From a bacterium (lineage in GTDB: Bacteria; Cyanobacteriota; Vampirovibrionia; Vampirovibrionales; Vampirovibrionaceae): DNA of 64,000 nucleotides. A model generated the notes under the pieces. That model made no database searches. It was not told the DNA's origin and saw only the letters and a list, made by a program, of their open reading frames with translations. Positions 1-8,092 of this stretch are shown piece by piece. Each line of letters begins with the position of its first letter. The stretch's first letter is position 1. The position numbers and the translations under genes were made by a program. The stretch is from contig JAUIEU010000001.1 of NCBI GenBank assembly GCA_030429585.1, forward strand, positions 1,483,994 to 1,547,993, given 5' to 3'.

Positions 1-162
1 TCTTTTCACCTCTTTAGCGAAGATGGAATCAGTTTAAAAGATATTGATGACAAGTGGTTCCCTGAATTAGTTGACGAATCTATTGATACAATACGACTAA
101 CTGATACTTGGAAACATGATGAACCTAAATGGGACAACTTAGCTGGAATTAGGGAGTCATAA
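1..162 (+). CDS. C-terminal fragment of an unknown protein
   Basis: Frame 1 is open from the left edge to a TAA at 160-162, giving 53 residues that end in an acidic, Trp-rich tail (KWDNLAGIRES). The start lies outside the window. The strong hairpin directly downstream supports this as a genuine gene end. I do not recognise the family and the fragment is too short to assign a function. Confidence 0.6.
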   Translation, partial: SFHLFSEDGISLKDIDDKWFPELVDESIDTIRLTDTWKHDEPKWDNLAGIRES

Positions 163-185
163 AAAATAAGATTTATAACCTTACC

Positions 186-222
186 TAGAGCTCCCATAAA
201 ATTATGGGAGCTCTAATTTTTA
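186..222. terminator. Bidirectional intrinsic terminator
   Basis: Perfect 14-bp inverted repeat (186-199 with 202-215), flanked by a T-run on the + strand and by A residues that become T on the - strand. It lies between two convergent genes, the partial gene ending at 162 and the Fur-family gene ending at 230, so it probably stops transcription from both sides. Confidence 0.75.
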
Positions 223-229
223 AAAAGGT

Positions 230-706
230 CTAACTTTGACAGCTGGCACATTCGCCGCGAACTTCAATGGCCTTATCACCTAAGCTAAAGCCGGTGGTGT
301 TTTCCAAATGCCGCAACAACTCCCGCGGGATGCTATCGCTAATTTCGGTAATATCATCGCAGCGCTCGCACACTAACAAATAATGGCGGGCGTGCGCTTT
401 ATTGGTTTCGCTGCATTGGGTATGGCAACGCACGTACCGGCTGCCACTAGGGACCCGATGAAGCAAATGGAGTGTTTCAAAGCATTCCAGCGTTCGGTAA
501 ATGGTAACAGTATCCATGGCCGTGCCTTGTGCTGCCATGGCCGCCTGAATTTCATACGCCGAATACGGCGCATCCGTACTGGCAAAAAAGGCCATAATGG
601 CTTTGCGCGGCTGGGTAATACGGTAACCATGCTGTTTTAGCTGCTCCGTAGCAAAGGCTTCAAACTGTACCGTATGTATTGGTGTCTGTATCATATATAC
701 CGCCAT
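230..706 (-). CDS. Fur-family metal-dependent repressor (Zur/Fur-like)
   Basis: A 158-residue protein, the usual Fur length. It has an N-terminal winged helix with the recognition segment DTVTIYRTLE (about 65-74), then a dimerisation and metal domain with HARHYLLVCERC (His105, His108, Cys113, Cys116) and a second Cys pair, ECASC (153/156), which together form the structural zinc site of the family. Fur proteins repress metal-uptake or stress genes when metal-loaded. The Cys-rich tail and the lack of a classical HHDH motif lean towards Zur, but iron, zinc and peroxide sensors cannot be separated by eye. An AGGAAC ribosome site precedes ATG 706. Met5 is an alternative start. No obvious target gene is adjacent. 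Confidence 0.85.
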   Translation of the reverse strand: MAVYMIQTPIHTVQFEAFATEQLKQHGYRITQPRKAIMAFFASTDAPYSAYEIQAAMAAQGTAMDTVTIYRTLECFETLHLLHRVPSGSRYVRCHTQCSETNKAHARHYLLVCERCDDITEISDSIPRELLRHLENTTGFSLGDKAIEVRGECASCQS

Positions 707-717
707 TTGTTCCTATT

Positions 718-728
718 GGTATCATACC
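718..728. promoter_or_regulatory. Short dyad upstream of the Fur-family gene
   Basis: GGTAT-C-ATACC, a 5-bp inverted repeat with one central base, lies 11 bp upstream of the Fur-family start codon. It could be an autoregulatory operator half, but it is short and may be chance. Confidence 0.25.
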
Positions 729-743
729 GCATCCTGGCCATCA

Positions 744-1583
744 CTAATGGCCACTTTCTACATCAGGGTTCAGCGCATCAGCTGCCAATTGTATCATGCG
801 CTCGCCCCCTGCCGAGTTTACGGCCACACTGTTGGGGATGTTGGCCACGGCTTGGCCCACCAACAACACCATCGGCTGAGATTTTTGTATCTTCTTGCCT
901 TTTTTATCCACCGTCACCTCCAACGGCGTGGATTGCCACACCGCATGGTGGGTATGCGACCCATCCGGAAGATCAAAGCACGCATCTTTTATTTTTTGGT
1001 AAGGCGTTTTGCCCGTTGTTTGCAAGGCAGGGTGATTATTCGCCTTGGCAATGTTTTTCATTAAGTTTGGCGTCACTTCCACAGCGGTTTGGCCCGATTC
1101 TATATGAATCCCTTTGGCCTGTAGTGCTGACTCCGACAATCGCGGTACCTGCCCAACCACCAACACCGTGTTTTGCGCCGCGCCATGGGCGGTTACCACA
1201 GGCCCTGCATACGCTACCTGGTGGGTATGCCGAGAAGGCTTTGCCGCCTTAGGGGTAGGCACATCCAAACAAGCCTGGGTCTGTTTTTTGGCGTCAAAAT
1301 CTTGGGCTACCCCTGGGGCCGTACCCACAACTGGGGTATGTGTCGACGAAGGCGCCACACCAGCGCCGGCAACATCGTCTTGGCCCTTAAGTAACAAGTG
1401 GATATCTTTCCATAAACCGCCAAACAAGGTGCCCACAATGCCGCCAAGCACGGTTTTTTTCGCCGATTCTGATGAAGCAACATGGCCAAAGCGAAGCGCG
1501 TGTTGGTGCCGGGAACGAGCAGCCGGTTTACCCAACAACCTGTTGGCCGGTAATAATGGTTGGTAAGAGGTTGAAATCATCAT
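744..1583 (-). CDS. Unknown protein with internal duplication and LRFG N-terminus
   Basis: A 279-residue protein of unrecognised family. The N-terminus (to about residue 35) is basic and contains HALRFGH, similar to the QPLRFGRG near the start of the 47818 gene. A Gly-rich hydrophobic segment (TVLGGIVGTLFGGLW, about 44-58) follows. The rest looks like two diverged copies of one domain, each with an AC(L/F)D(V/L)P start, an HTH(Q/H) motif and a V-L-x-V-G-Q strand. It starts 7 bp after the stop of the upstream 1591 gene, so the two probably form an operon. No convincing Shine-Dalgarno sequence is visible, which suggests translational coupling. No catalytic motif is recognised. Confidence 0.6.
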   Translation of the reverse strand: MMISTSYQPLLPANRLLGKPAARSRHQHALRFGHVASSESAKKTVLGGIVGTLFGGLWKDIHLLLKGQDDVAGAGVAPSSTHTPVVGTAPGVAQDFDAKKQTQACLDVPTPKAAKPSRHTHQVAYAGPVVTAHGAAQNTVLVVGQVPRLSESALQAKGIHIESGQTAVEVTPNLMKNIAKANNHPALQTTGKTPYQKIKDACFDLPDGSHTHHAVWQSTPLEVTVDKKGKKIQKSQPMVLLVGQAVANIPNSVAVNSAGGERMIQLAADALNPDVESGH

Positions 1584-1590
1584 GATAAAA

Positions 1591-2541
1591 CTATGCTAAA
1601 TAGGGGTTTAAGGGTAATGGTGTTGGCTTAGGTTTTTGGGGGGTGGGGTGCTGCATGCCGCCTGCCAAGCCGCCAAAAAATTCAGCAATTTCCGTTGGGC
1701 AGGCCAAGTGCATACCACCACAGCGGGGGCAAATGGCGGCCATTTCTGCGCCAGCCACTTGGCCAGTGGCCTTAAACGCAGAGCGCAACCCAATAATACC
1801 CACCACCATGCTTACGGCAGGCAAGGCCACATTGGGTACCCAGTTGGGCACGTTAAGGCGGCCCGCTGCTTTTTCCTTGTTTAATGTGGTTTTGGCCCAC
1901 TGGGTAGCCTGCACCAACAAGGGCACCCCAATCGCAATTAAGGGGAAGCTTTTCCACGCCTGTTTGCCCAACATTTTAGGGCTCATCATCGGCGTTAGCA
2001 CCGCAACGGTTTCTAAGGCCACCAGCCAGGGCGGCACAGGCCGATTAATGGCATCGTTTACTTTGTTTACCACCCCAACCCCCAAGCCCATACGGGCCCA
2101 ATCCTTCCAATCGGTGGGGATAACATCCGCCACCCATTTGCCCCGTTTTATGTTGGGCGATAGTTTTAAATGGCGCGCTGGCAAACGGTGGAGCAATCGG
2201 CCCATGAGAAACAACCCCACCGCCTTAGCAATATAGCCCACCTGCTTAGCCCGGCTAATAGGTGGCTGGCCTACAGATTGGGGGTTAGATGTGTTTTGTT
2301 GCCTGGTGGCTGGTAGGGGCGCAGTGGCCACCCACGGCAAATGAGGCGGAGCCACCATAGCATCACGGGCTGGTACCATGGGGGATAGTGACAACGCAGG
2401 CACGGGAGACGTTAATATACCCGGCACCGGCGCCTGGGTACTGGCCGCAACTACAGGCAACACACTAGGCAACGGAGAAACTACCGTTGTGGCGGCCCCC
2501 AAGCGGGGCAGTGTAGCGGATGGGTAGGCGACTAAATCCAT
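1591..2541 (-). CDS. Unknown membrane-associated protein with C-terminal Cys cluster
   Basis: A 316-residue protein of unknown family. Residues 1-90 are Pro/Ala/Val-rich and probably disordered. Residues about 100-265 contain several hydrophobic stretches (YIAKAVGLFLMG, LVALETVAVLTPMM, FPLIAIGVPLLVQA, AVSMVVGIIGL) that may be membrane segments or buried helices. The C-terminus has CPRCGGMHLAC, a CxxC-x-H-x-C arrangement that resembles a metal-binding knuckle. It is followed immediately by the 744 gene, with which it probably forms an operon. A 23-bp palindrome lies 30 bp upstream of its start. Confidence 0.6.
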   Translation of the reverse strand: MDLVAYPSATLPRLGAATTVVSPLPSVLPVVAASTQAPVPGILTSPVPALSLSPMVPARDAMVAPPHLPWVATAPLPATRQQNTSNPQSVGQPPISRAKQVGYIAKAVGLFLMGRLLHRLPARHLKLSPNIKRGKWVADVIPTDWKDWARMGLGVGVVNKVNDAINRPVPPWLVALETVAVLTPMMSPKMLGKQAWKSFPLIAIGVPLLVQATQWAKTTLNKEKAAGRLNVPNWVPNVALPAVSMVVGIIGLRSAFKATGQVAGAEMAAICPRCGGMHLACPTEIAEFFGGLAGGMQHPTPQKPKPTPLPLNPYLA

Positions 2542-2571
2542 AGTAAAAGCGCGGGAATAATGACCTGATTG

Positions 2572-2594
2572 TTATTGCAATAGTATTGCAATAA
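2572..2594. promoter_or_regulatory. 23-bp palindromic operator candidate
   Basis: Perfect inverted repeat with 11-bp arms around a single G (TTATTGCAATA-G-TATTGCAATAA). Each half is itself a near-palindrome around TTGCAA. It sits 30 bp upstream of the 1591-2541 start codon, in the gap behind the 2638 gene. There is no T-run, so a regulator site is more likely than a terminator. Confidence 0.5.
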
Positions 2595-2637
2595 CACGCC
2601 AGAAGAGCAAGCATTGCCCTTAATACATTAACCCTAG

Positions 2638-4053
2638 CTAAGCTGTAGGCTTGTAATGCTCAATATTGGGGTTGTTCTTCACCACCTGGTTGACGGTATC
2701 CGCAAAATTTTCGTAGCGCTTAATAATATTCTCGTATGGGATGGGGTTACCCGCATCATCCAAAGCCTTACTATTGCCTTCCGATAACCATTTTTCCAGC
2801 ATCAAGCGATACAATGAATCCACCATAAAGGGCTCACGGCCAGGGTATTGATGCGTCGCTGTAATATGTTGGCCAGCCGACAATGTAGCCCCATAATCCG
2901 GCAATTTTTCAGCTTTGTTCTCTACAAAAAACGATAATGAACTCCGCGAACGCTGTAACTGGTCATCATCAGCCAGTACCCCATGCCACGTGGCGCTAAT
3001 GGGTTTGGGCATGCCGCGGGTGGCAATATCCAATTGGCGGCCAATCTGTACCAGCAACTCGCCCGGTTTAGTTTTTAAGGGCACCCATTTTTCTAGTGGC
3101 ACTTGCCGCACAGCCGCTTCTGTTTGCAAGCCTTGGCCCCAACGGTGGGGCAGAATATACAGGCCTTGCTCTTTAGACGCCGGCAATACGGTAATTAGGC
3201 CATAATCCACATGGGGGCGAAGGCGCACTTTTTTGCCGTGCATGGTATCCGTAATATCAATGCCATCACGCTTTAGTTCTGTTTCACTCGGGTAATAAAT
3301 CTGACGAAGGGTGGCATCTTTAGCCACAGGAGTTGGTGTATTCAGCGTATCCTTAAAGGTCATGCGGGTAAGCACACCATCGGTTTTACCCTCATAAATC
3401 AAGCTAAGAATCTCTAACACATCCTTACTCACCTGGGTCAGCTCGCCAAACAATTGGCCGCCCGTTTCATTCAAGTGCTCGTGGCCCTTCAGCGATACAT
3501 TTTTATCATGCCCCATAACAAAAATACGCTTAGGATCGTTAGGCCGAGCAATAAGCCCGCGGAATTGAGAAATCTCTCGTGTGACAAACTTCTTCAACTC
3601 AGCTAAAGGCTTGGTGAGTGATTGGCTAATACCATCAAACACATCCGCAATTGTTTTAGGATGCACACCATGGTTATCCACCCGAATGGCCCCGTACTCA
3701 TGGAAGGCATCCAAAAATTCTTTCCCTACCGCCATCCGTTGTTCAGGGGATTCTTTAACCTCTAGCAAGCGTTTTTTTAACGCCTCCAAATTAAATAACG
3801 GAATATTTTCTGATGTAACTAAGGGCGCTTTTGCAGGCGCAACAGGGGCCGCTTTTTTAGAGGCCGGGGCTTGAGCTGGGGCCATGGCCGCCTGTTGAGC
3901 AGCAAAGTAAGGCAGCCCCAGTTGGGTTAAAGGCGTGGCCATTGCCCGAGACGGAAGGCTAGCGGCCGTATATTGGTACGCACGGCCGGCTAATTTAACG
4001 GCAGAAGCAGTTTTTACAGAAGGCTGGGCAGACGGTAATGATTGAATGGCCAT
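2638..4053 (-). CDS. Isopenicillin-N-synthase-like 2-oxoglutarate/Fe(II) oxygenase
   Basis: A 471-residue protein. After an Ala/Pro-rich extension of about 80 residues, the sequence IPLFNLEAL (84-92) begins a typical non-haem iron oxygenase of the plant-type/IPNS superfamily. RPHVDYG supplies His281 and Asp283, ATWHGVL supplies the distal His357, and RSRSSLSFF supplies the Arg370/Ser372 pair that binds the 2-oxoglutarate carboxylate in the family. These enzymes hydroxylate, desaturate or cyclise small molecules; the substrate cannot be told. The N-terminal extension is unusual and resembles the low-complexity tails on the neighbouring unknown proteins. It is followed by the operator and the 1591 gene. 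Confidence 0.8.
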   Translation of the reverse strand: MAIQSLPSAQPSVKTASAVKLAGRAYQYTAASLPSRAMATPLTQLGLPYFAAQQAAMAPAQAPASKKAAPVAPAKAPLVTSENIPLFNLEALKKRLLEVKESPEQRMAVGKEFLDAFHEYGAIRVDNHGVHPKTIADVFDGISQSLTKPLAELKKFVTREISQFRGLIARPNDPKRIFVMGHDKNVSLKGHEHLNETGGQLFGELTQVSKDVLEILSLIYEGKTDGVLTRMTFKDTLNTPTPVAKDATLRQIYYPSETELKRDGIDITDTMHGKKVRLRPHVDYGLITVLPASKEQGLYILPHRWGQGLQTEAAVRQVPLEKWVPLKTKPGELLVQIGRQLDIATRGMPKPISATWHGVLADDDQLQRSRSSLSFFVENKAEKLPDYGATLSAGQHITATHQYPGREPFMVDSLYRLMLEKWLSEGNSKALDDAGNPIPYENIIKRYENFADTVNQVVKNNPNIEHYKPTA

Positions 4054-4172
4054 AATAAAAAGCGTACCTATCGATATTTATTAAAAGTACTTATGTGTGG
4101 TGACTATAAATAACCCATAAAGAACCACTATTGTCCTTGAATCCCCCAAATATTACTAGATAGTAACGTAAC

Positions 4173-4204
4173 AAAAAAAAGCCGGATATCGAGTGATATC
4201 CGGC
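4173..4204 (-). terminator. Intrinsic terminator of the Gln/Tyr-rich gene
   Basis: Perfect 10-bp stem (4181-4190 with 4195-4204) and a GAGT loop. On the - strand it is followed by eight T residues (4180 to 4173). It lies about 120 bp beyond the stop of the 4326 gene. A further A/T-rich stretch leads to the start of the 2638 gene. Confidence 0.85.
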
Positions 4205-4325
4205 AAGCACTAATAATAAACTAAGTGTTTATAGCGTGTGTGTAGGAAAAAGGGGAGGATTTGTTCATTAAACATACTATAGAGGGGAGGTTTATAGATA
4301 AAGAAATGGTGTTTAAACCGAGTGA

Positions 4326-5429
4326 TTAAGCACTGGCATCTAAAAACTGTTGGTATAAGGCGCTGTTTTCGTTATCGCCATCACCTAAGTTTAAAATATC
4401 AGCCAGGCCAATGGTTTCGGTGGTGCCATCCAAGTCAACGTCTACCGTAAAGCCACTGGTAGCATCATCGGCGGCGTGGGCATCCACTTCGGCAAAGTTG
4501 GCATCCAAGTAGGGCAGGGTATCATCATGCACATCGCGGGCACCCCAGGTAAATTCATATTCGCCGGTATTAACCACGGCACGAAGGGCGTTTACCACGT
4601 TGCCGTCGTCATCCACGCCATCCGGGCGTTGGGCAAAGCTTACCTGTAAGCCGTCAATATCAAAGCTATCTTCGCCATCGCTTAGCTTACCTTGCCAGTG
4701 AACCGCATCGCCGCCTTCTAGCACGGTAACCAACAGTTCACCGTCATCTTGGGCCAATACTTCTACTTGGTATTTATCATTAATGGTAATCGTCGATTGC
4801 TTCATGGCCACACCACTGGCATCATCGCCATTAATATCGTGGTATACGGCATCATAGCTTAGGTCGTTAGAATCATCCTTTAACAGATTAATCGATTCGC
4901 CGGTGGGGGGCAGTACATCAATACCACTGGTTAGTAACCCAGGGATGGCAACATCGCCCTGGTAGTCCGTCATGCTGCCCACACGCAGGGTGGGATCGCC
5001 CGATAAATTAGCGCTAACCGTGGTGGGGTAATCCACGGGGTGCTCGCAGGGCACTTCATACGGTACGGGTATGTGTACCGGGTAAGGCATGGATTTGTAA
5101 ATAACCTGGGGTTTTGGCGGGTAATACGGCCGTGGCTGGTAACCATAGTGCTGTTGCTGCTGGCCATAACCACCATAATTATGGTGTTGTTGCTGTTGCC
5201 CGTAGCCACCGTACTGCTGCTGTTGGTTGCCGTACTGGCCGCCATAATTGCCCAGCATTTGCATTAGCGGGCCCATTAGGCTTTGCAAAATAATATTAAT
5301 GTTAATAGAAGGGGCTGCCTGGTAGCCGTGGTGCCCACCAAAATAAGAAGGGCGACTTTGGGGCATAACCGGTGGGTATTGCCCATACTGGCTAGGGCGT
5401 TGGTATGCATTATTAAGTAGGTTAAACAT
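4326..5429 (-). CDS. Gln/Tyr/Gly-rich low-complexity protein of unknown function
   Basis: A 367-residue protein starting at the ATG at 5429, which follows an AAAGGAG ribosome site. The open frame continues upstream to 5603, but that extension lacks a ribosome site and reads like non-coding DNA. Residues about 60-120 hold repeated QQQQ-x-YGGYG units followed by a Tyr/Pro segment, a composition seen in prion-like, phase-separating or adhesive proteins. From about residue 135 the protein is acidic, with many Asp residues and beta-strand-like segments (TITINDKYQVEVLAQDDGELLV), recalling secreted calcium-binding modules. No signal peptide is evident. The family is not recognised. Confidence 0.65.
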   Translation of the reverse strand: MFNLLNNAYQRPSQYGQYPPVMPQSRPSYFGGHHGYQAAPSININIILQSLMGPLMQMLGNYGGQYGNQQQQYGGYGQQQQHHNYGGYGQQQQHYGYQPRPYYPPKPQVIYKSMPYPVHIPVPYEVPCEHPVDYPTTVSANLSGDPTLRVGSMTDYQGDVAIPGLLTSGIDVLPPTGESINLLKDDSNDLSYDAVYHDINGDDASGVAMKQSTITINDKYQVEVLAQDDGELLVTVLEGGDAVHWQGKLSDGEDSFDIDGLQVSFAQRPDGVDDDGNVVNALRAVVNTGEYEFTWGARDVHDDTLPYLDANFAEVDAHAADDATSGFTVDVDLDGTTETIGLADILNLGDGDNENSALYQQFLDASA

Positions 5430-5856
5430 GGTGGTGCAAACTCCTTTTGCAGAATGTGGGCAGCACAACACGGGGGGCCTAAGGCGCACCCATCGTTTTT
5501 TAAAAAGGCTGTACTGGTTATGTGAGAGGGAGGGAGGGGATATTAAAAGAATAAAAGGGGGGAGGAGGGAGATAACAGATTGCCTGTTATTAAAATAAAA
5601 CAAAATATATCTAGTTTATTTCCTTTTTATATTGTTTTATAAATTTATTGTTACATTAATGCCGTGGTTACGGGTTGTTTGTTTAACAAGGTTCTTTTGA
5701 CGGGGGGGACTAGCCCCCGTCACCCCCATAGAAGGCAAAGCGCCCTCAACCAACATAACAACAGATACGGAGTAACCATCACGCCAACCTTTAATTGGCT
5801 TATTTGGTTTATGATGACCCCTCGTTGTTATTAAGACTAATTATTGCCTGTATTAT
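5430..5856. other. Intergenic region between divergent genes
   Basis: This 427-bp gap is AT-rich in its first two thirds (homopurine GGAGGGAGG tracts near 5523-5570 and long A/T runs near 5584-5650). It holds one partial copy of repeat family A near 5695. It must contain the promoters of the Gln/Tyr-rich gene (-) and the ABC exporter (+). No other gene is visible. Confidence 0.5.
5695..5729 (+). repeat. Repeat family A, truncated copy 1
   Basis: Contains the family-A first hairpin (GACGGGGG and CCCCCGTC arms, 5699-5721) followed by CACCCCCAT. It matches the start of the longer copies at 10853 and 14751, but the remaining 200 bp of the element are absent here. Confidence 0.65.
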
Positions 5857-7632
5857 ATGTTGTCCTCTAACGCTATTACCCAATTTAAAAAAGATAAAGC
5901 CACCTACCTGCGGCTGATGGCCTACCTAAAGCCCTACCGCACCCGGTTTATTTTAGCCATTTTGTGCACCCTGCCGGTGGCCGCCATGAGTGGCGCCATT
6001 GCCTACCTGGTAGGCACCCTGGCAGACAAAGTACTGCAAAGCAAGGATTACGGCCTGTTTGCGCTAATACCGGTAGGCATTATTGTGCTCCATAGCGTGG
6101 AAGGGTTATTTCTATACTACTCTCGCTACCTACTAGCCTGGGTGGGCACCCGCATTAGCGAGGACCTCCGCCGCTCCCTTTTTCAAAAACTACTTAGCTT
6201 GGATATTGGGGATATTAAAAAGCAAACCCCAGGCGCCCTACTAAGCCGCTACTACAGCGACCCCACCCGCCTGCAAGCCGCCATTGTCAGCAGCCAGCAA
6301 ACCTTTATTGTGGATGTCCTCACCGGACTATCCCTTGCGGCTGTGTTGGTGGCCCGCAGCTGGGATTTAGCCGTTATTGCCATTGGCATTATCTCCTTTA
6401 TCATCATCCCCATTCGCATCATCAGCAAAAAAATCCGAAAATTAGATGACGATAACCAAATTGCCGCCGCCAAACTGTATGACGCCCTGTACGAAAGTAT
6501 TTTTGGCGCCGACCTTATTGCGCTGTACGACCTTACCCAGCGGCAAACCAAAAAGTTTGATAAAGCCTTGCATGATTTTTTCAGCAACGCCATGAAGATC
6601 GTCAAAACCAATGCCGTGCTTAAGCCAGTGATGCAGTTTATTTCTGCCATTGGCATTGGGGCTATTTTTTATTGGGGCGGGCTAAAAGTAAGCAACAACA
6701 CCATGACCCCCGGCGAACTAACCAGTTTTATTGTGGCCCTTATTTTGCTGTACCGGCCCGTTAAAAGCATGGGCAACACCTTTAGCCGTATCCAGCGCAT
6801 TTTGGCCCCCGCCGAGCGCGTGTTTGAAAAGCTGGACATGGAACCCAGCATTAAAATACTGCCCAACGCCCAAGATATTGGCGAGTTTGAAAGCGTGACC
6901 TTTGATAACGTGGGCTTTACCTATGACGCCGGCGAAAAACACGCCCTAAAAGACGTGAACCTAACCATTAACAAAGGCGAAATTGTGGCCGTGGTGGGCC
7001 GCACCGGGGGCGGAAAATCCACCCTGGTAAATATGATTCCGAGATTTTTAGAACCCACCCACGGGGAAATGCGGATGAACGGGTTGCCCTACAACCAAAT
7101 TACGGGTAAATCCTTGCGCAAACAACTGGCGGTGGTTAGCCAACAAACCATTTTGTTTGATGGCACCATTGAAGATAACATCCGCCTAGGGCGCCTAGAC
7201 GCCACGGAAGCCGAACTAGACCACGCCATTGAGATCTCCCAATCCAGAGAAATTTTGGATACCAAGCTAGGCGGCAAACTCAGCAGTGCAGGCCCCGGCG
7301 GCAACAAGCTAAGTGGCGGGCAAAAGCAACGGGTGGCCATTGCACGGGCCATCCTTAAAAACGCTAATATGATTGTGTTTGATGAAGCCACCAGCGCCCT
7401 GGATAACGAAACCGAGCATGCCATCCAAGCCGCCCTACACGATTTAATTAAAGAAAAAACCGTGCTGATTGTGGCCCATCGCCTGTCGACGATTCGGATG
7501 GCCACCCGCATTTTGGTAGTGGATAAAGGCCACATTATTGAAGACGGCAACCATGACGCGTTGATGGAATTAGATGGTATTTACGCCAAGCTATACAAGC
7601 TTCAATTTGATTACGACGCCTTTACCGCGTAA
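5857..7632 (+). CDS. MsbA-like ABC exporter (membrane-ATPase half transporter)
   Basis: A 591-residue half-transporter. It has a six-helix membrane domain (about 25-320) and a C-terminal nucleotide-binding domain with Walker A GRTGGGKST (381-389), signature LSGGQ (485-489), Walker B IVFDEATSALD and switch VAHRLST. Length and layout match the MsbA/multidrug exporter group, which works as a homodimer to flip lipid-linked or hydrophobic substrates. In a two-membrane cell beside glycan genes, lipid A or another envelope lipid is a plausible cargo, but this is inference. No Shine-Dalgarno sequence precedes ATG 5857. It is convergent with the EF-hand gene, with 2 bp between the stops. Confidence 0.85.
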   Translation: MLSSNAITQFKKDKATYLRLMAYLKPYRTRFILAILCTLPVAAMSGAIAYLVGTLADKVLQSKDYGLFALIPVGIIVLHSVEGLFLYYSRYLLAWVGTRISEDLRRSLFQKLLSLDIGDIKKQTPGALLSRYYSDPTRLQAAIVSSQQTFIVDVLTGLSLAAVLVARSWDLAVIAIGIISFIIIPIRIISKKIRKLDDDNQIAAAKLYDALYESIFGADLIALYDLTQRQTKKFDKALHDFFSNAMKIVKTNAVLKPVMQFISAIGIGAIFYWGGLKVSNNTMTPGELTSFIVALILLYRPVKSMGNTFSRIQRILAPAERVFEKLDMEPSIKILPNAQDIGEFESVTFDNVGFTYDAGEKHALKDVNLTINKGEIVAVVGRTGGGKSTLVNMIPRFLEPTHGEMRMNGLPYNQITGKSLRKQLAVVSQQTILFDGTIEDNIRLGRLDATEAELDHAIEISQSREILDTKLGGKLSSAGPGGNKLSGGQKQRVAIARAILKNANMIVFDEATSALDNETEHAIQAALHDLIKEKTVLIVAHRLSTIRMATRILVVDKGHIIEDGNHDALMELDGIYAKLYKLQFDYDAFTA

Positions 7633-7634
7633 AA

Positions 7635-8000
7635 TTAAGATTTAAGAAGCGTTTCAAAAATATCTTTGGTAACCAATCCATCCGGGCCTATCTTATCCGA
7701 TGAATCGTCAATCCGATCTACTAACCGAAGCAACTCGGCCAGTTCTTCACTAGTAATATTTCCATCCCCATTGGTAAGTTTATCTAGATTATTAGAAAAC
7801 ACCGTTGCTTTCTCAGTGTTTAGGCAAAAAATTGATTCAAAGTCAGCTATTTGGATCGCATCTGTATTTTTAACGCCCATTTCAATTAAAGCGCTATTTA
7901 ATTTATCATTATCTATATGCTTACTATCCTCTTTCATTAAAGACCGATAATTAATAAAGCTCTCGTTACCTGTTGCATTACAATTAACTATTCCACTCAT
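7635..8000 (-). CDS. Small EF-hand-like calcium-binding protein
   Basis: A 121-residue acidic protein. It contains two EF-hand-like loops: NGDGNITSEEL (about 77-87), with the usual central Gly and Ile and a closing Glu, and a weaker one, GPDGLVTKD (about 105-113). The Asp residues preceding each loop are shifted from canonical spacing, so calcium affinity is uncertain. It has no signal peptide, and codon use is more AT-rich than that of its neighbours. Its role is unknown; a calcium-buffering or sensing function would be inference. Confidence 0.6.
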   Translation of the reverse strand: MSGIVNCNATGNESFINYRSLMKEDSKHIDNDKLNSALIEMGVKNTDAIQIADFESIFCLNTEKATVFSNNLDKLTNGDGNITSEELAELLRLVDRIDDSSDKIGPDGLVTKDIFETLLKS

Positions 8001-8092
8001 TACGATACCCCCGTTTTATACAAAAACTTCTACTTCTGCATAAAACCCACTTCAATTTATTTTTTGATTTATTTAAATATTTATTTACATTT

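Noticed and set aside
5430..5603. 58-residue N-terminal extension of the Gln/Tyr-rich gene
   Set aside because: It lacks a ribosome site, has unusual composition, and a strong AAAGGAG precedes the internal ATG at 5429.
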